A stretch of 64,000 nt of DNA. It comes from Heliopora coerulea. Its lineage: Eukaryota; Cnidaria; Anthozoa; Scleralcyonacea; Helioporidae. The DNA lies in the NCBI GenBank assembly GCA_030142905.1, contig JASJOG010000256.1, forward strand, positions 35,001-99,000, read 5' to 3'. Every line of letters starts with the position of its first letter. Positions within the stretch are counted from its first letter, which is position 1. Position numbers and translations under genes: made by a program. Of this stretch, positions 11,626 through 23,326 are shown in pieces. Below the pieces are notes generated by a model. That model ran no database searches. It was given only the letters and a program-made list of their open reading frames with translations, and was not told where the DNA came from.

Positions 11626-11829
11626 CATCCAAGCTTACAAACATCTACACTTAGTAAGATGAAATTTACTTATACATATATATATACATATACATATATA
11701 TACATAGTCAAAAAGACATCTTTAGTCAAAGTTCCAAGTATATTATAGAATCATCAAGAAGAAACGGTAAGAAGGAATCGTGTAAAATTATAAAATAGTC
11801 AATAAGGAACGGTAAATAATCTTTATTTT

Positions 11830-11858
11830 GACGTTTCGGGGCTCAGCCCCTTCTTCAG
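11830..11858 (-). ncRNA. Hammerhead-ribozyme-like motif of a second PLE
   Basis: On the minus strand CTGAAGA is followed by the strong stem II GGGGCTGAGCCCC and then GAAACGTC. The order and spacing are those of a PLE hammerhead with a tiny self-complementary stem III (ACGT), but the core has A instead of T at position 5 of CTGATGA. It sits just downstream of a GIY-YIG remnant in the same orientation. Confidence 0.4.
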
Positions 11859-11944
11859 AATATTCAAAAAAGGTGTGCTAACCAGCTTACTTATGTACAA
11901 TACAACTAATAAATATTCAAAAAAATTTTTTTTGGTGTAAAATT

Positions 11945-12300
11945 ATATAACATCACATTGATTCAGTCCTTTGAGGACAAAGCTATTAAGTTTATAAATC
12001 CAAAATACCTCCCTGTCAGTTGGATTATGCGTATCAGTTCTATCAATAATGTTTACAGACAAATCAGCAAAACCATCATGGCCTTCAAAAATAAACGTGA
12101 GCGTACAAATGCTCTCCAGGGATATTGCGCTGACACCTTCCGTATCGATTCAAGTAACCTTTATGGTTATTAAATCGCTTACGGAAAGAATTGGTGGTAC
12201 TACCAATATGTAATTTATTACACTTTTTGCAGCTTGAGAGAGAAATAACTCCCAGAGATCACATTCAAAAAAAAATTTATAAAGTATGTTTACAATCAGA
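11945..12300 (-). pseudogene. Penelope-like element GIY-YIG remnant
   Basis: The minus strand encodes a decayed GIY-YIG tail. One frame gives CKKCNKLHIGSTTNSFRKRF, NRYGRCQRNIPGEHLYAH and, after a shift, a segment ending in NQCDVI. Stops and at least one frameshift interrupt it. It is a different PLE lineage from the copies at 10,461 and 14,033. Confidence 0.6.
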
Positions 12301-12738
12301 GTCCTGAAAGACATGAGAACCCGATCCAAATTGACATATTTGACATCAAGATTGGCCCTCACGCTTGGATGCCCTTAGGATTCAAAAAGTTAACTGGCTT
12401 GGCGAGTTTAGCCCAAACTCTTTAAGAGTTTTTGGCCTCCGAAAGGAAACAAACAGCGCAAATAGAAACACTTATTTAGAGGTAGCAGTACTAGTTGATA
12501 TATGATAAAGATCGTTAATTATACTACGAACTCCAGAAAGGGAGGGATGAAAATCAAAATCAATGGTTTACTAGTGAATAATTACTGGCAGATTATTTTC
12601 TCTTAAGAGCTTTAGAACGAGAAATTCTATCAGCCCTGGCAATCTGCGAATCCAAAAATCCGTCCCAATAACCCTTTTCCTTGTGATTTTCATAAATACT
12701 GATATCTTTTTGTTGTCAACACAACTTTTACCTGTATA

Positions 12739-12788
<50 letters not shown>

Positions 12789-12895
12789 AACATTTTGGCA
12801 CCTTCCTTCGAATGCTTATAATAAGTTGACAATTACTAATGAAGGAAATATCGAGTGTGCATATATCTCAACTTTTTAAGACCTAACCGGAACCT

Positions 12896-13430
12896 GTTGA
12901 GAAAATGCAAATTTGGCCCTCCAGCTGAGAATCGAACCCGCGACTCCACGAATCTAGTGCGATGCACTGTCAGCTGAGTTACAGAGGCCGTTGCCGAGAG
13001 CATAGTCCCGAGCTCACTATTTATGAGGTAGACACACCGATTAAGTGAACAGTATATACAGAAACGTTTTGGCACGTTCCTTCGAATGCTTATTACAAGT
13101 TGACAAATACTGATGAAGGAAATATCGACTGCCCATATACCTCGACTTTTTAAAACCTAACCAGGACCTGTTGGGAAAATACAACTTTGGCCTCCAGGCT
13201 GGGAATCGAATTCGCGATCTCGGGAATCTAGTGCGATGCTCTGTCAAAATGTTTCTGTATATACTCTTCACTTAATCAGTGTGCCTACCTCATAAATAGT
13301 GAACTCGTAACTATGCCCTCGGCAACGGCCTCCGTAGCTCAGCTGGCAGCACATCGCACCCGGTTCGCGGGGTCGCGGGTTCGATTCCCATCCGGAAGGC
13401 CAGAGTTGAATTTTCGCAACAGGTCCCGGG
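12896..13430. repeat. Three copies of a tRNA-derived SINE
   Basis: Three related units occur: minus-strand copies at about 12,900-13,000 and 13,160-13,240, and a plus-strand copy at about 13,324-13,430. The plus copy is best preserved, with GGCCTCCGTAGCTCAGCTGG, a B-box GGGTTCGATTCCC and a closing GGAAGGCC. The shared tail (CCGGAACCTGTTG or its complement) lies outside the tRNA part. They are SINEs, because the cloverleaf is incomplete and the copies share non-tRNA tails. Confidence 0.6.
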
Positions 13431-13491
13431 TAGGTATTAAAAAGGCAAGGTATATGGGTGCTCGATATTTTCTTCATCAGTATTTGTCAAC

Positions 13492-13539
<48 letters not shown>

Positions 13540-13546
13540 GACAAGA

Positions 13547-13680
13547 TAAAACTTTTAAAAACCTTATGAAACTTTATTTCAACATTTCGGGGCGCTGCCC
13601 CTTTGTGAAGAATTCTTGACAAAGGGGCAGCGCCCCGAAACGTTGAAGTAAGCTTTTATAAGGTTTTTAAAAGTTTTATT
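13547..13680. repeat. Inverted repeat of PLE-like ends
   Basis: Two arms of about 60 bp meet near 13,612. Each contains the GC-rich hairpin GGGGCAGCGCCCC next to GAAA-type hammerhead-like bases and an AAAACTTTTAAAAACCTTAT end. The CTGATGA core is not recognisable, so these are decayed hammerhead-bearing ends rather than a ribozyme. Confidence 0.4.
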
Positions 13681-13860
13681 TTGTCAGCTATAAATAGTTT
13701 TAAAACTTGGGACAAACATGAGTCATGCCGCTAGCGTATTTGCGCACGCTCACTAGTCTCTAGTTAGAGTGCTCTGACATGGCTTAGATGTACCACAAGC
13801 GTGGAACATTTGAGTTGCCTATATAATGTAGGCTTCTCCATCCCGCTCGTCAGCACTTCA

Positions 13861-13894
13861 CTGATGAAGCCCAATAGGCTGAAACGGTTCCATC
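13861..13894 (+). ncRNA. Hammerhead ribozyme motif, stem III mutated
   Basis: An intact CTGATGA is followed by stem II AGCCCAATAGGCT and GAAACGGTTCCATC. It is a copy of the motif at 16,219, but stem III has one mismatch (CCAT instead of CCGT) and stem I pairing is poor. It is probably inactive. Confidence 0.5.
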
Positions 13895-14032
13895 TGCCGA
13901 AGCTTTACAAGCTTACAAAGCTTTTAGGAGCTTCTAAAAACTTATGAACATTTAATAAATATTTAACGACTGAAAGCTCGTAACTTGGGTTTCACGCTCA
14001 GAGGCGATCATCACACTAAATAACCCTAAGGT

Positions 14033-16062
14033 GGCTTGACATTTATAGCGTTAAATTTGTTCTCATGGTGGCACTTTTTCAGTAATTTGGTTCTTTTGTT
14101 CAACAGTAAATTCTCGTCGGCGTTTAAAATACAGATTTTTTTCGGCTAAGCACAAGTTACAATGCTTTGCACCACTTTTGTACGCATTTTAGTGTTTAAC
14201 AATTAACCACTTAATTGAATATTCGGTGTTGGATTCCTTTAATTCCCAAACAAATTTCGACAGGGCAGTACTCGCAGAATATTTTTTGTTGTTGAATGAC
14301 AGTTTGTGGATTCGAAATCGAGACTTAATATCATGTTCTGTCATTCCGATGTAGATCTTTGGATCCTTGTCCTTGGGGAGAATTATGGCTTTTATATATT
14401 AGGCATGACGTCATGCATTCTCCATTCAGCAGGCATTTCGTTTTGTTCCGGCAGTTGTACCTCTTGCAGTTGTCGATCTCCTTAGGTCTGAGTATTCTGG
14501 TATTATGCCGTTTAATGATGGCCTCCATGCTATCCATACAGCTGTAGCTCACTTTGCAATTTCCCCTGTTAAAGATCTTATGCAGTATATGGTCTTTATG
14601 AAAGTGCTTGTCAGCTAGGTTCAAGAAAGGTTTCCCGACGTTTGTTCGGACGCTCATGCTATAGGATGGATTAAACCATATAATGTTCCTAGCTCTGCTC
14701 CTTCAGTTTTTCCTAGGGGTTGGCGAAGTGTAACATAAACTGATCGGTGAAGCCATTTGCTCGTAGGGCATTATTATAAATGGTTGCAGCCTTATCGAAC
14801 TCGTCAGAGTCGTATGACAAAGACAATATTACTCTTTTGATGGCTTATGTAGAGTGATGGATTTTCAGGTTTTCTATACGGGTAAAACTTGCCGTTGGAT
14901 AAATCTAAGGTAACATCTAAATAATTGACGATTTTCAAATTTTCTTGGGCAGCAATCCTCAAGCCAATGTCTTTGAAAACATCGCAGAAGATTTTCCTGG
15001 TTTTATCAGCAGATCTGGGGCCCATATTCCTGAATACAGCTAACACATCTTCTCGATAAAGGCCAATGCTGCTGTTGTTGTTACCACACTTGACTTTGAG
15101 CTTGCTTAGGATGAAAAGCCCCGCAAGCTTACACACCTCCGCACCGTCATAACTACCCATTGTCACGTCGAATAAGTTTGAGCTGTTTTTTTCAGACCAA
15201 GGCTTTTCGTTGTCAAACAGTAAAGAGCTTCTGGTATACATAATGATTTCTTTATCATCGTTGGAAATGCTGATGTACTCACTTGCATAGTCTAAAGCGT
15301 TTGTAAGTAAGGATTCAGTAATAGTTGCATAAAAATCGATGATGTCAAATACCAGGAACGACAGGGACCGTTTATCTTTTACGTGATTGAACCATTCGAT
15401 AACTGCATGCGTGTTTCTCCATTGGTTTAAGTTAGTGGACAATCTCACCTTATTATTTATATTTTTCCAGAATTATCTTGCTAACGTGGCCTAAGTTGCT
15501 CTTTGCTGGATTTATAAGTCTGCGTGGTGTATTGTGGGGGAAATTGTCTTTACGATCTTTCTCGGTTATGAAAGCCTGTTGTCTCGCCATGGTCTCAATT
15601 CTATCGTTGATGTTGTGCTTCCTTCATATAGTCGACAGATTTATGTTTATTTGTTCAGCGTTAGATTCTTCGGCTTTCTTTTAGCATTTGGTTATGTTCT
15701 CTCTTAGCAGTTTCTCGTGCTGGTCTTTCCCCATCTCGTATAGGTTTTTTGTTTTATCGGCAAAGATTATGGCTTTGGTGGACGAATCGATCTTTTTGGT
15801 ATCGTTTCTTAACTTGGATTGGAAGCTGTTGCATACGTGCCTAAACTGTATATTATCCACCATGTCAAGTAGGTCGTTTTCAAAAAGTTTTAAGATGTGG
15901 ACTTGGGGTGGGCTTTTTTTTGGATTTCAAGCCAAAGTTGCTGGTCTGTTGGTTACTGGCCGATGGGTTAAGGAAGAAGTAAGATTTCCAAGTTGGGTTT
16001 ATAAGTGTTTTTTGAGGGTAGTGGGATATTCTTCACAGAGTAATCAAAAGTAACTTTGTCCA
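14033..16062 (-). pseudogene. Penelope-like element, near full-length coding relic
   Basis: A degenerate PLE polyprotein runs along the minus strand. N-terminal pieces lie near 15,680-16,060 (DMVDNIQFRHVCNSFQSKL, IIFADKTKNLYEMGKDQHEKLL). The reverse transcriptase spans about 14,804-15,448 (FDIIDFYATITESLLTNAL, TMGSYDGAEVCKLAG, ENLKIVNYLDVTLDLSNGKF). A GIY-YIG endonuclease follows, with KRYNCRNKTKC and further pieces down to about 14,033. The RT catalytic box reads YRED where the family has YxDD, so one metal-binding Asp is lost. Several stops and frameshifts separate the pieces. It is dead but retains most of the element's coding length. Confidence 0.75.
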
Positions 16063-16218
16063 TAATGTCATAGAACAGTGGCGATTTGATATATATATAT
16101 ATATATATATATAAAACTTCAAAATACCAGCCATCACCAAGAACTTAAGAACTTAAAAAAAAAAGGAACTTATGCTGAGTGATTTATACATATATATATC
16201 CTGCTCGTCAGCAATACA

Positions 16219-16252
16219 CTGATGAGGCCCAGTAGGCCGAAACGGTTCCGTC
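16219..16252 (+). ncRNA. Hammerhead ribozyme, complete core
   Basis: All elements of a type I hammerhead are present in order. Stem I 5' strand TACA lies at 16,215-16,218, then CTGATGA, then the perfect stem II GGCC-CAGTA-GGCC (16,226-16,238). GAA is followed by stem III ACGG-TT-CCGT, and the predicted cleavage site is C16,252. The stem I 3' strand TGTA follows at 16,253-16,256. Such ribozymes are known from PLE terminal repeats and retrozymes of animals. It lies just beyond the 5' end of the minus-strand PLE relic but on the opposite strand, so its parent element is unclear. Confidence 0.7.
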
Positions 16253-16279
16253 TGTAGTTATATATATATATATATAGCT

Positions 16280-17427
16280 TCAACAAAAATTTTCAACTGT
16301 CGTCTTTCTGGCTTTTCTTAGCGTGCGTTTGTTGGCTTCTTCATTTTCATTGCCTACGCTCTGCACAAAGTAGATTGTTTGTGAGCTTTTCTTGCTATTG
16401 CCTATGGAAAGCGGCCCTTTCCCACGCACAAGCCGAGTTACTTGAAATGCCTGTGGAAAACGTTTAACATAAATCTTGCCAAGTAAAACGATTGTGGATA
16501 TTATAAGCAGAAGAATAATTCAGAACTGAAGGATGCAGTGATCAGAAAATGTGGTAAGAAGTTATAAACACATTGGACATCTTACTAAGTATTTTCTTTT
16601 AAGCTTTACTTATCCGAAATCTTTGAAAAACGTTCGTTGCATTTGCAAATTTATCTTCTTCAGGTCATCTTTGCTCATTATACTTCGCAATCGAATCTAC
16701 ATCGGCTACTGGCTTGTCTTGATAAGGCTTGAAAAATCATTCATGCTCATTTATGAAAGCGTCTGTGGAAGACATGTTTGCGTCGTCTTCGACCTCCATC
16801 ACCTATCCACGAATAAAGTTCATATCTGAGTAATTGTGACTGTCATCTGCGTTAGAGGAGTTACAGGACATTGTTAATTATACGACGGTCTACTCTCAAC
16901 CGAATAAGAGCAATAATACCGTGGAAAAAAAACGACAGATTCTGCAGTTTGGCTTGTATTCCTCATGTGAATGTCTTGAAACAGTTTTGGCGTCTCCCTG
17001 AATTAGCGTCACTTCCGGTAACTAGTTCCAGGTTTTTTGTCACGCGGTCAGAGGCCAAAATAACCAACTTTAACAGTAAAAAAAGTCCATGAAGATGAAA
17101 TTTTTCGCCGGAGAAGATATATTACAAATTTTCTCTGGAGGGTCTAAATATCCCAAATATGTGGATTCCGCAACCATGACATAGGCACTTTAATATAATT
17201 TTGACAGGCAATCGAATTTTTACTTGTATGATTAATGTGCACATGGGAATTTGTGGGTCGGAATAAGTTTTATTTCTTAGCCTTTGTAATAAATATCTTT
17301 AGTTGTTATTTTCGCTTTTACCGAATGATCCTCAGTTTTCATAAAATGAAATAATCTTTACATTTTAGGTTCTTTTTTCGGAGTCAAAGGCCAAAATTAT
17401 TTTCGTCTGAATTTGTCTGCTACTAAC
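16280..17427. other. No gene recognised; probable intron
   Basis: I see no recognisable exon here. If the giant exon and the lectin exon are one gene, this is intron sequence. Short open frames carry no known domain. Confidence 0.35.
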
Positions 17428-17487
17428 CTTGTTTACCAATTGTCATGCAGGATTTTTCCAAATCCTCATCCATATTGCCGAAAATTC
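17428..17487 (-). CDS. Predicted 20-codon exon after the giant exon
   Basis: On the minus strand a TCTTTTAG acceptor and a G|GTTAGT donor bound 60 nt with no stop. Both junctions are phase 1, as in the giant exon, the lectin exon and the SGNH exons. The encoded piece includes GNMDEDLEKSCMTIGKQ. It is too short to assign a domain; support comes only from splice-site quality and phase. Confidence 0.4.
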
Positions 17488-17637
17488 CTAAAAGAAGATC
17501 GATTAAATTTTAATTGTGATAAAAAGAAAGTGTAGTTTGAACCATCCTTGGATATAGAAGCTATGATTGTTAGTTTTAAATGGAAGAGTTAAAATAACAA
17601 GTAAAATAGCGTCATTTTAACATACTAAATGGCTAAC

Positions 17638-20600
17638 CTCTGTAGGAATTGTTACTCTCATCCCCAGGTTTATCAGAGTTCACTTGATACGAATCTTCAT
17701 TCCATTTTTGATCTCTTTGATTAATATAAAATGTATACGGTAGATGTGTATTGGGCATTTGTGTTGATGTGACATGGTAGTTGTTATTTCCCAATTCTTC
17801 GATTTCATCTTTTTGGTTTGTTCCACTGCTTATTGGTATATCGCCATTCCGTGGTGAACCTATGTTTTGCCAAACTCCAGCAGACATGGTGGGATATCTA
17901 ATACCTTCTTGTGTACCCTCTTTTTCATTCCCTATTCTACTTTCTACAGAACTAAACTCTTGACCGGAATTAGAATTTTCTTTGATATGAGATTCTGGAG
18001 AGTAAGATCGCAAAAATTGATCAAATGGTTCCGTGGCCTGTAACGTTGAGCGATCCGATATTTCGGTTTCGTTATATTCATCCTTTAATTTGTCGGTCGA
18101 TAACATCAAATCCTTATCGCTATATCTTTCGGTGGTTGGCACCTGGCTTCTCTTCTTGAACATTATCTTATCGCCATTCAAACGTTCAACCATATCCACA
18201 TTACCACTTAGATATTCTGTTTTATTACTTTGTTCATTAAAGTTCGTAGAGTCAACACGATTTTTCATTGTGAAGCCAGTAGTTTTTGCTCTTAATTCTC
18301 TCAAGTTCTTTCCGAAATCTTGGGTACCTGTCACATCATTCTCTGTTGCAGTGCTTTTGATCGTGTTATTTGTTAAAGGTATATAATATGAAGTGCTGGA
18401 CACCGTTGTATATAAAGTGTTCCCAATTCTCGATGGTTTTGTATTTTTCCTTGATCGTGCAGTCAATGCATCTGTTGTAAATCTTGGTGTAAACTTTTTC
18501 TTGAAATCCTGGCTGGATTGATTCTGCTCCTCTCGCAACATCTTCTCGCTTATAAATATCTTTATGTCTTCTTGAACGTGATTTTCATTTAAGTCATTTT
18601 CAGGTTTATTCGATAAAAAACTTCGCTCTAAAGCGTTTGTTTCAGACTTCTTTTTTGGTTTTAGATCTTTTTGTAATTTTGCGGAAATAATTTCACTGTT
18701 AAATTTATATTTCGTAGAAATGTTATCGTCAATATGAACGTTGCCTTTAAAAATATTTTGTTGGCCATCAGTGTGAGTTCCATCTGTTGAACTTAGATTG
18801 CCCAAAACGGAATTGAAAATTTTCTCATTCCGTTTTAAAGCAATATCATGTTTGCTAATATTTGAATTAATATCGTATTTTGTCCGAGTGGCTTGTTTAT
18901 TTGTTTCCTTCGAGCTAATCGTTATGGAGTAGTTTTTTCTGTAATAGCTGGACGCAAAAGCACTTGTAGTAGCGTTTCGATGTACAGAAATTTTAATGTG
19001 AAGATTCTTTTGTCTCTGATCTTTAAGACGATCTTGGTGATTTGTGGTTCCATACTTGGTCTTGCGAAGAGGTGTCTTGGGACGATGGTTGTAACCATGT
19101 ACGACATTTGGCAATTTACTTTCACTTTTGTTTTGTCTAACAGCAATTGGAAAGCGATCTTGCAAACTGAGTTTTCCCATAGAAGGAAAACCTTTTTTAC
19201 TTACTGATACGTCCTTTGAATTGCTTTTCTGCGAATTTGGTCCATGCTTAAAATCTGTGACAAATGGAATTTTTGATTTGTTGCGTACTTTATACCTTGC
19301 ATTCGTCATCTGTGGTTCATTTCGATAGTTGAGCTGCTGTATGGATGAAAGTGATTGTATTTTCTTTGCAATATCTCTTAATTTCATATTTCCTGCTCTG
19401 GCAGTTCCTAGAATGAAAGGTCGGAAAAAATGTACAAGAGCTTTCACGGGAAGATCCAATATTTTCTGTACCAAACTCTTTTGGTTTTCATTTGCATCAT
19501 CGAACACATTCTCAGTAAACTGTGACTGGCGAGATAAAGGCATCTTAGGATCATCATTATCCTTCTGTTGATTTGTTGCAGCTTTCCTTTCTGCTTTTAC
19601 CAAATATTTTCTAAACTTTGAAATCTTATGCATAGACGTTCGTGGAATGTATGGGTTTAACCAAGTCTCAGGTAATGACTGGTCAAAAATCATCTTATTC
19701 TGCTGATCATGCTCGCCCCCAATGGACCAGGGTTTATATTTATGCCAATGTTTTTCTTTTCTTTTATATTTTGTCATATTCGTCTTCGTGAATTGAATCG
19801 CTGGTTTATTGAGCAACGACTTCTGGTGCATATTGTTATCATCGAGCGTCTTAGTTCCCTGATCTCTGCTTTTGGGATCGAAGAGTTCTCCCTTAAGAAT
19901 TAAATTAATTGTATCTTGTTTTGATGTTTCTGAAACCCTTCCCAACCTAACCGCTCTTCCTTTACTCGGGTAATGTTCGTCATCAGCCACGTGAATATCA
20001 GTTTTCATAGTTGCTATTTCCGGCCTTTTTTGGGAATTGATATCATCCATTGAGTCATTTATGGTATTCCCCTCATCCTTCAATATCGGTTTAATGATAT
20101 TCTGTTTAAATGTCTTTTTACTCCTGTTAGTTTTGTGTTCACGCGCGTTTGATTGCATTCTTTGCCAATGAGTATTTTCTTCTTTTTCTTCTTTGCCAGA
20201 AATTCTTGAATTTTTTTGAGAATCACTGCCTTTATTGGGAAAGTTATTTAAGTTGGGCGTAGCTCTTAAAGCTGAATTGGTTTCATTTTTCTCAAACCTT
20301 CTTTGTACTTTTGCTATTTTGCAATTTTTATATTTAGTTCCATTTGATTGCCTTCTATTCGTGTCATTTCGTAAAGGCCTGGCTGGATAACTAACTATAC
20401 TTTGTTCAGTTTTGGAAGTATTACTTGCCGACAATTGTTTGCTTGGCCTTTTCTTAATTGTTTTATTATTGGTTTGAAACACAAAGTCAGAGGGCAGCGC
20501 TTGATATGGCAACTTTTCTTGGAAAATGTGTTTCAAAAGACTCGTTGAAAACAGATTTTTGTTTTTTTTTAATTCATTGATTTTGAGAAGATTATTTTGC

Positions 20601-23073
20601 TTTTCGGTTGCAGGATTAACTTGATTCTTTTTCGTAAAGCTACCCTGGTCAATCTTCCCTAAATTTGGCGAATCCTTCTTGATTGCTCTCATAACACCAA
20701 ATATCGTCCGACAGCCATACTCGTCCACATCCTCTCTAGTTTTATTTGAAAGATCTTTTGTACTATTTCCGAGACCATTTTTAATCAGGTAATTGTAGAT
20801 CACCCTCCTTTTCATATAATTTGACTTATGAATCGGAGTTAATTTTTGATCTTTTGAGTATTTTTGCTTTTTGGAAATAAGTTTATTACTTAAGAGTTTA
20901 CCCTTATTTCTGTCATTCAAGCCATCTCTTAAAGCAGTCGTAGCTATATTAATCAAGCCAGTATCTTCCTTTCCCAAGGTGTCTTTTTCACGATTTCCCT
21001 TAACGTGTGAATGTACATCTGTAGTTTTGGTTCTCGTTAAAACTTCCAATTTTTGTATATAATCATCGCTATTGTTTTCAACTTGAATCCTGTGATTAGT
21101 ACTTAAAGTTTTCACGTTCCCACTCGAATGATTTTGCTTTCTGTTTTGAAACTTGTTATTTACCGTAAATACATCTTGTGTCATCATGCTTTTTTCCTGT
21201 TTTGGATCATTGTTCTTACTATTAATACCGAATGCATTCCCGTTGCCTTCTAAGCCATCTTTGATAACTTTCAGAAAATACTCACTCTCTTTCTTGTCTC
21301 TTTTGTCAGCTGAAGCATTAATATCTCTTACGTCTTTAATTTTCTTGCTTTGACTTGATTGTTTATTCAAATAACGATCTTCTTTATGAATTTTAAGGTT
21401 CGCATTATTTTGTTGTTCTTCATAAGTAGAATTTCTATAGTCGTCATCAGTTTCCTGCCCATCAGTAAAGTTTACAGTTTTATCGTCTCCTTTTATTTCA
21501 CCTTTCATACCTTTTTCCTCTTTATTTCCAGAAAATTTATGCATAACTGCATCATTTTCTGTATTCAGAGTAATTCTATCCACCTCCGTATTTTTCTTCT
21601 TGTTTGATGAATGTTTCAGCAATTCAAATTCTCGAAGTTTTCTTTTTACGCTTACAGTATGATTTTTTAAAAAAATTCTATTCACCGTTTTAGCAGGATG
21701 TTTGAAAACTTTAGCTGTCATCTTGATGTCATTGAGGTTGTCATTATCGGGCTGAATAGCTAATTTCTTTACTCGATCCTGTTCATTCTTGTTTGCTTCC
21801 TCGTAACCATTAGCTAACTGTGTTCCTGATAAATTATGATTGAAATTTTTATTGGCCAAATTTTTTGAATAGACTTTGGTTTTGACAAGCCGTGGTTTAG
21901 AACCGGTTGCTTCAAATTTCGCTTGAACGTTTTTGATCGGTCTTTTAATATCTGTAGTTTCTAACTTCATATCTGAAAAACTGTCAGAATCTGAAGGGCT
22001 CAAAATTGATAATGAGCTACCATTATCAGTTGCAGTCTGCATATCAGATTTTGGGGAGATTTGCACCAAATTTGTCGCGTCGACCATATAAAAGGTGCTA
22101 GGATCATATAAGGCTAGAGTTTGCGAGCTGTCTTCATCGTGGTTTTCATCGTTGTCAGTAGTAGTTACAGGACTTCCGCTGGCTGTTTCTTGAGTTTTTA
22201 TGTTCGCAAGAAGATCATTATTTTTTGAGTTGTGAGATTCAGGACCTTTCAAAACTAGCTTTTTTACTTTATCTCCAGGAAGTTTACTTTTTAGATTATG
22301 TTGATGAGACAGAAGTATTCTAGAATGGTGCTTGCGTTTCTTTGACAGCTTTATTCTTCGAGATTTCTGACTATACTTCCAGCCTAAATCCTTGTTCTCA
22401 AGATTTTGCAACGAAAAAGGTCTTGATATTCTCGCGTGGGCATTCTTTGATGACTTCAAGTCATAGTCCTGTCCAACTGTCGCAGAGTATTCTATTTCAT
22501 GTTCATCGTAACTGCCGTTTTTGGGAAATGTTTTCCCTCCCCAAAGTTCATTTCGTTCATATTTGCGTCTTAGTGTTGCTAATTTTTCCTTTCTGGTTGG
22601 TTGTTCGGGATTGGCAATTTTATTATCCGTATATTCTGGTTGACTCAAAAACGAAATTATTGAATGTTTGGATTGATCAACGTGTGATGCAGCTCTAGCC
22701 TCTAAGTCTAATTTCTTGAATGTCAAATTCAACATGTTTTCTTTTGTGTTAGTTATGAAATTTCCCGGTTTTTTATCATCTGATTGCCACGTTGTTTTCG
22801 ATCTTCTTTCGTTTTTCATCGATTTATTGCTAAATTTTTGATGCACGTTGTCAGGTACTGACCTGCTAACATTATCTTCATTAGAATCTTCAAAAAACGG
22901 ACTGAAGTCATCGAGTACAAATTCACGTATTAATGTTTGACGCTCAGTTTTATTTGCACTTTCTCCACTTGATACGGAATTCCAGGCATCTAGATTACCA
23001 CCCAACCCAAATAATTCGCGATTGACATTGCCATTGTTCGACAGATCTTGATGTTCATTAAAACTGCGATCCA
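17638..23073 (-). CDS. Giant 5.4-kb exon, Lys/Asn/Ser-rich disordered protein
   Basis: An uninterrupted 1,812-codon reading frame is bounded by a TTGTCTAG acceptor and a G|GTTAGC donor, both phase 1. The only in-frame initiator at its left edge is GTG, so it is an internal exon rather than a one-exon gene. The protein is hydrophilic, rich in Lys, Asn, Ser, Asp and Thr, with very few Cys and no predicted membrane segment. Many N-x-S/T sequons are present. I recognise no catalytic domain or clean tandem repeat, and it is likely to be largely disordered. Such a long frame by chance in 35-40% GC DNA is implausible, so it is real coding sequence. The next recognisable exons on the same strand are the lectin and SGNH exons, suggesting one long extracellular protein. 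That link is inferred from order and phase only. Confidence 0.7.
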
Positions 23074-23326
23074 CTAGACAATCAAAACAATTATAAATTA
23101 ACTAAGTTAGTTAAAATTCATAATATATATAGCTAAAAGCCTGTACTATAATTCTTTATCGTTGATGATTATCAAATTGATTGAAAACGTTTATACCCTT
23201 TAGATTTTTCATAACAACTTCGATCCAGTGGCGGACACTTCAGGAAATATTGGGGGGGCGAGTGCCAAAGGCACGAGCCTTCTAGGGGGGTCTGGGGGTA
23301 TGCTCCCCAAGAAAATTAGAAATTTA

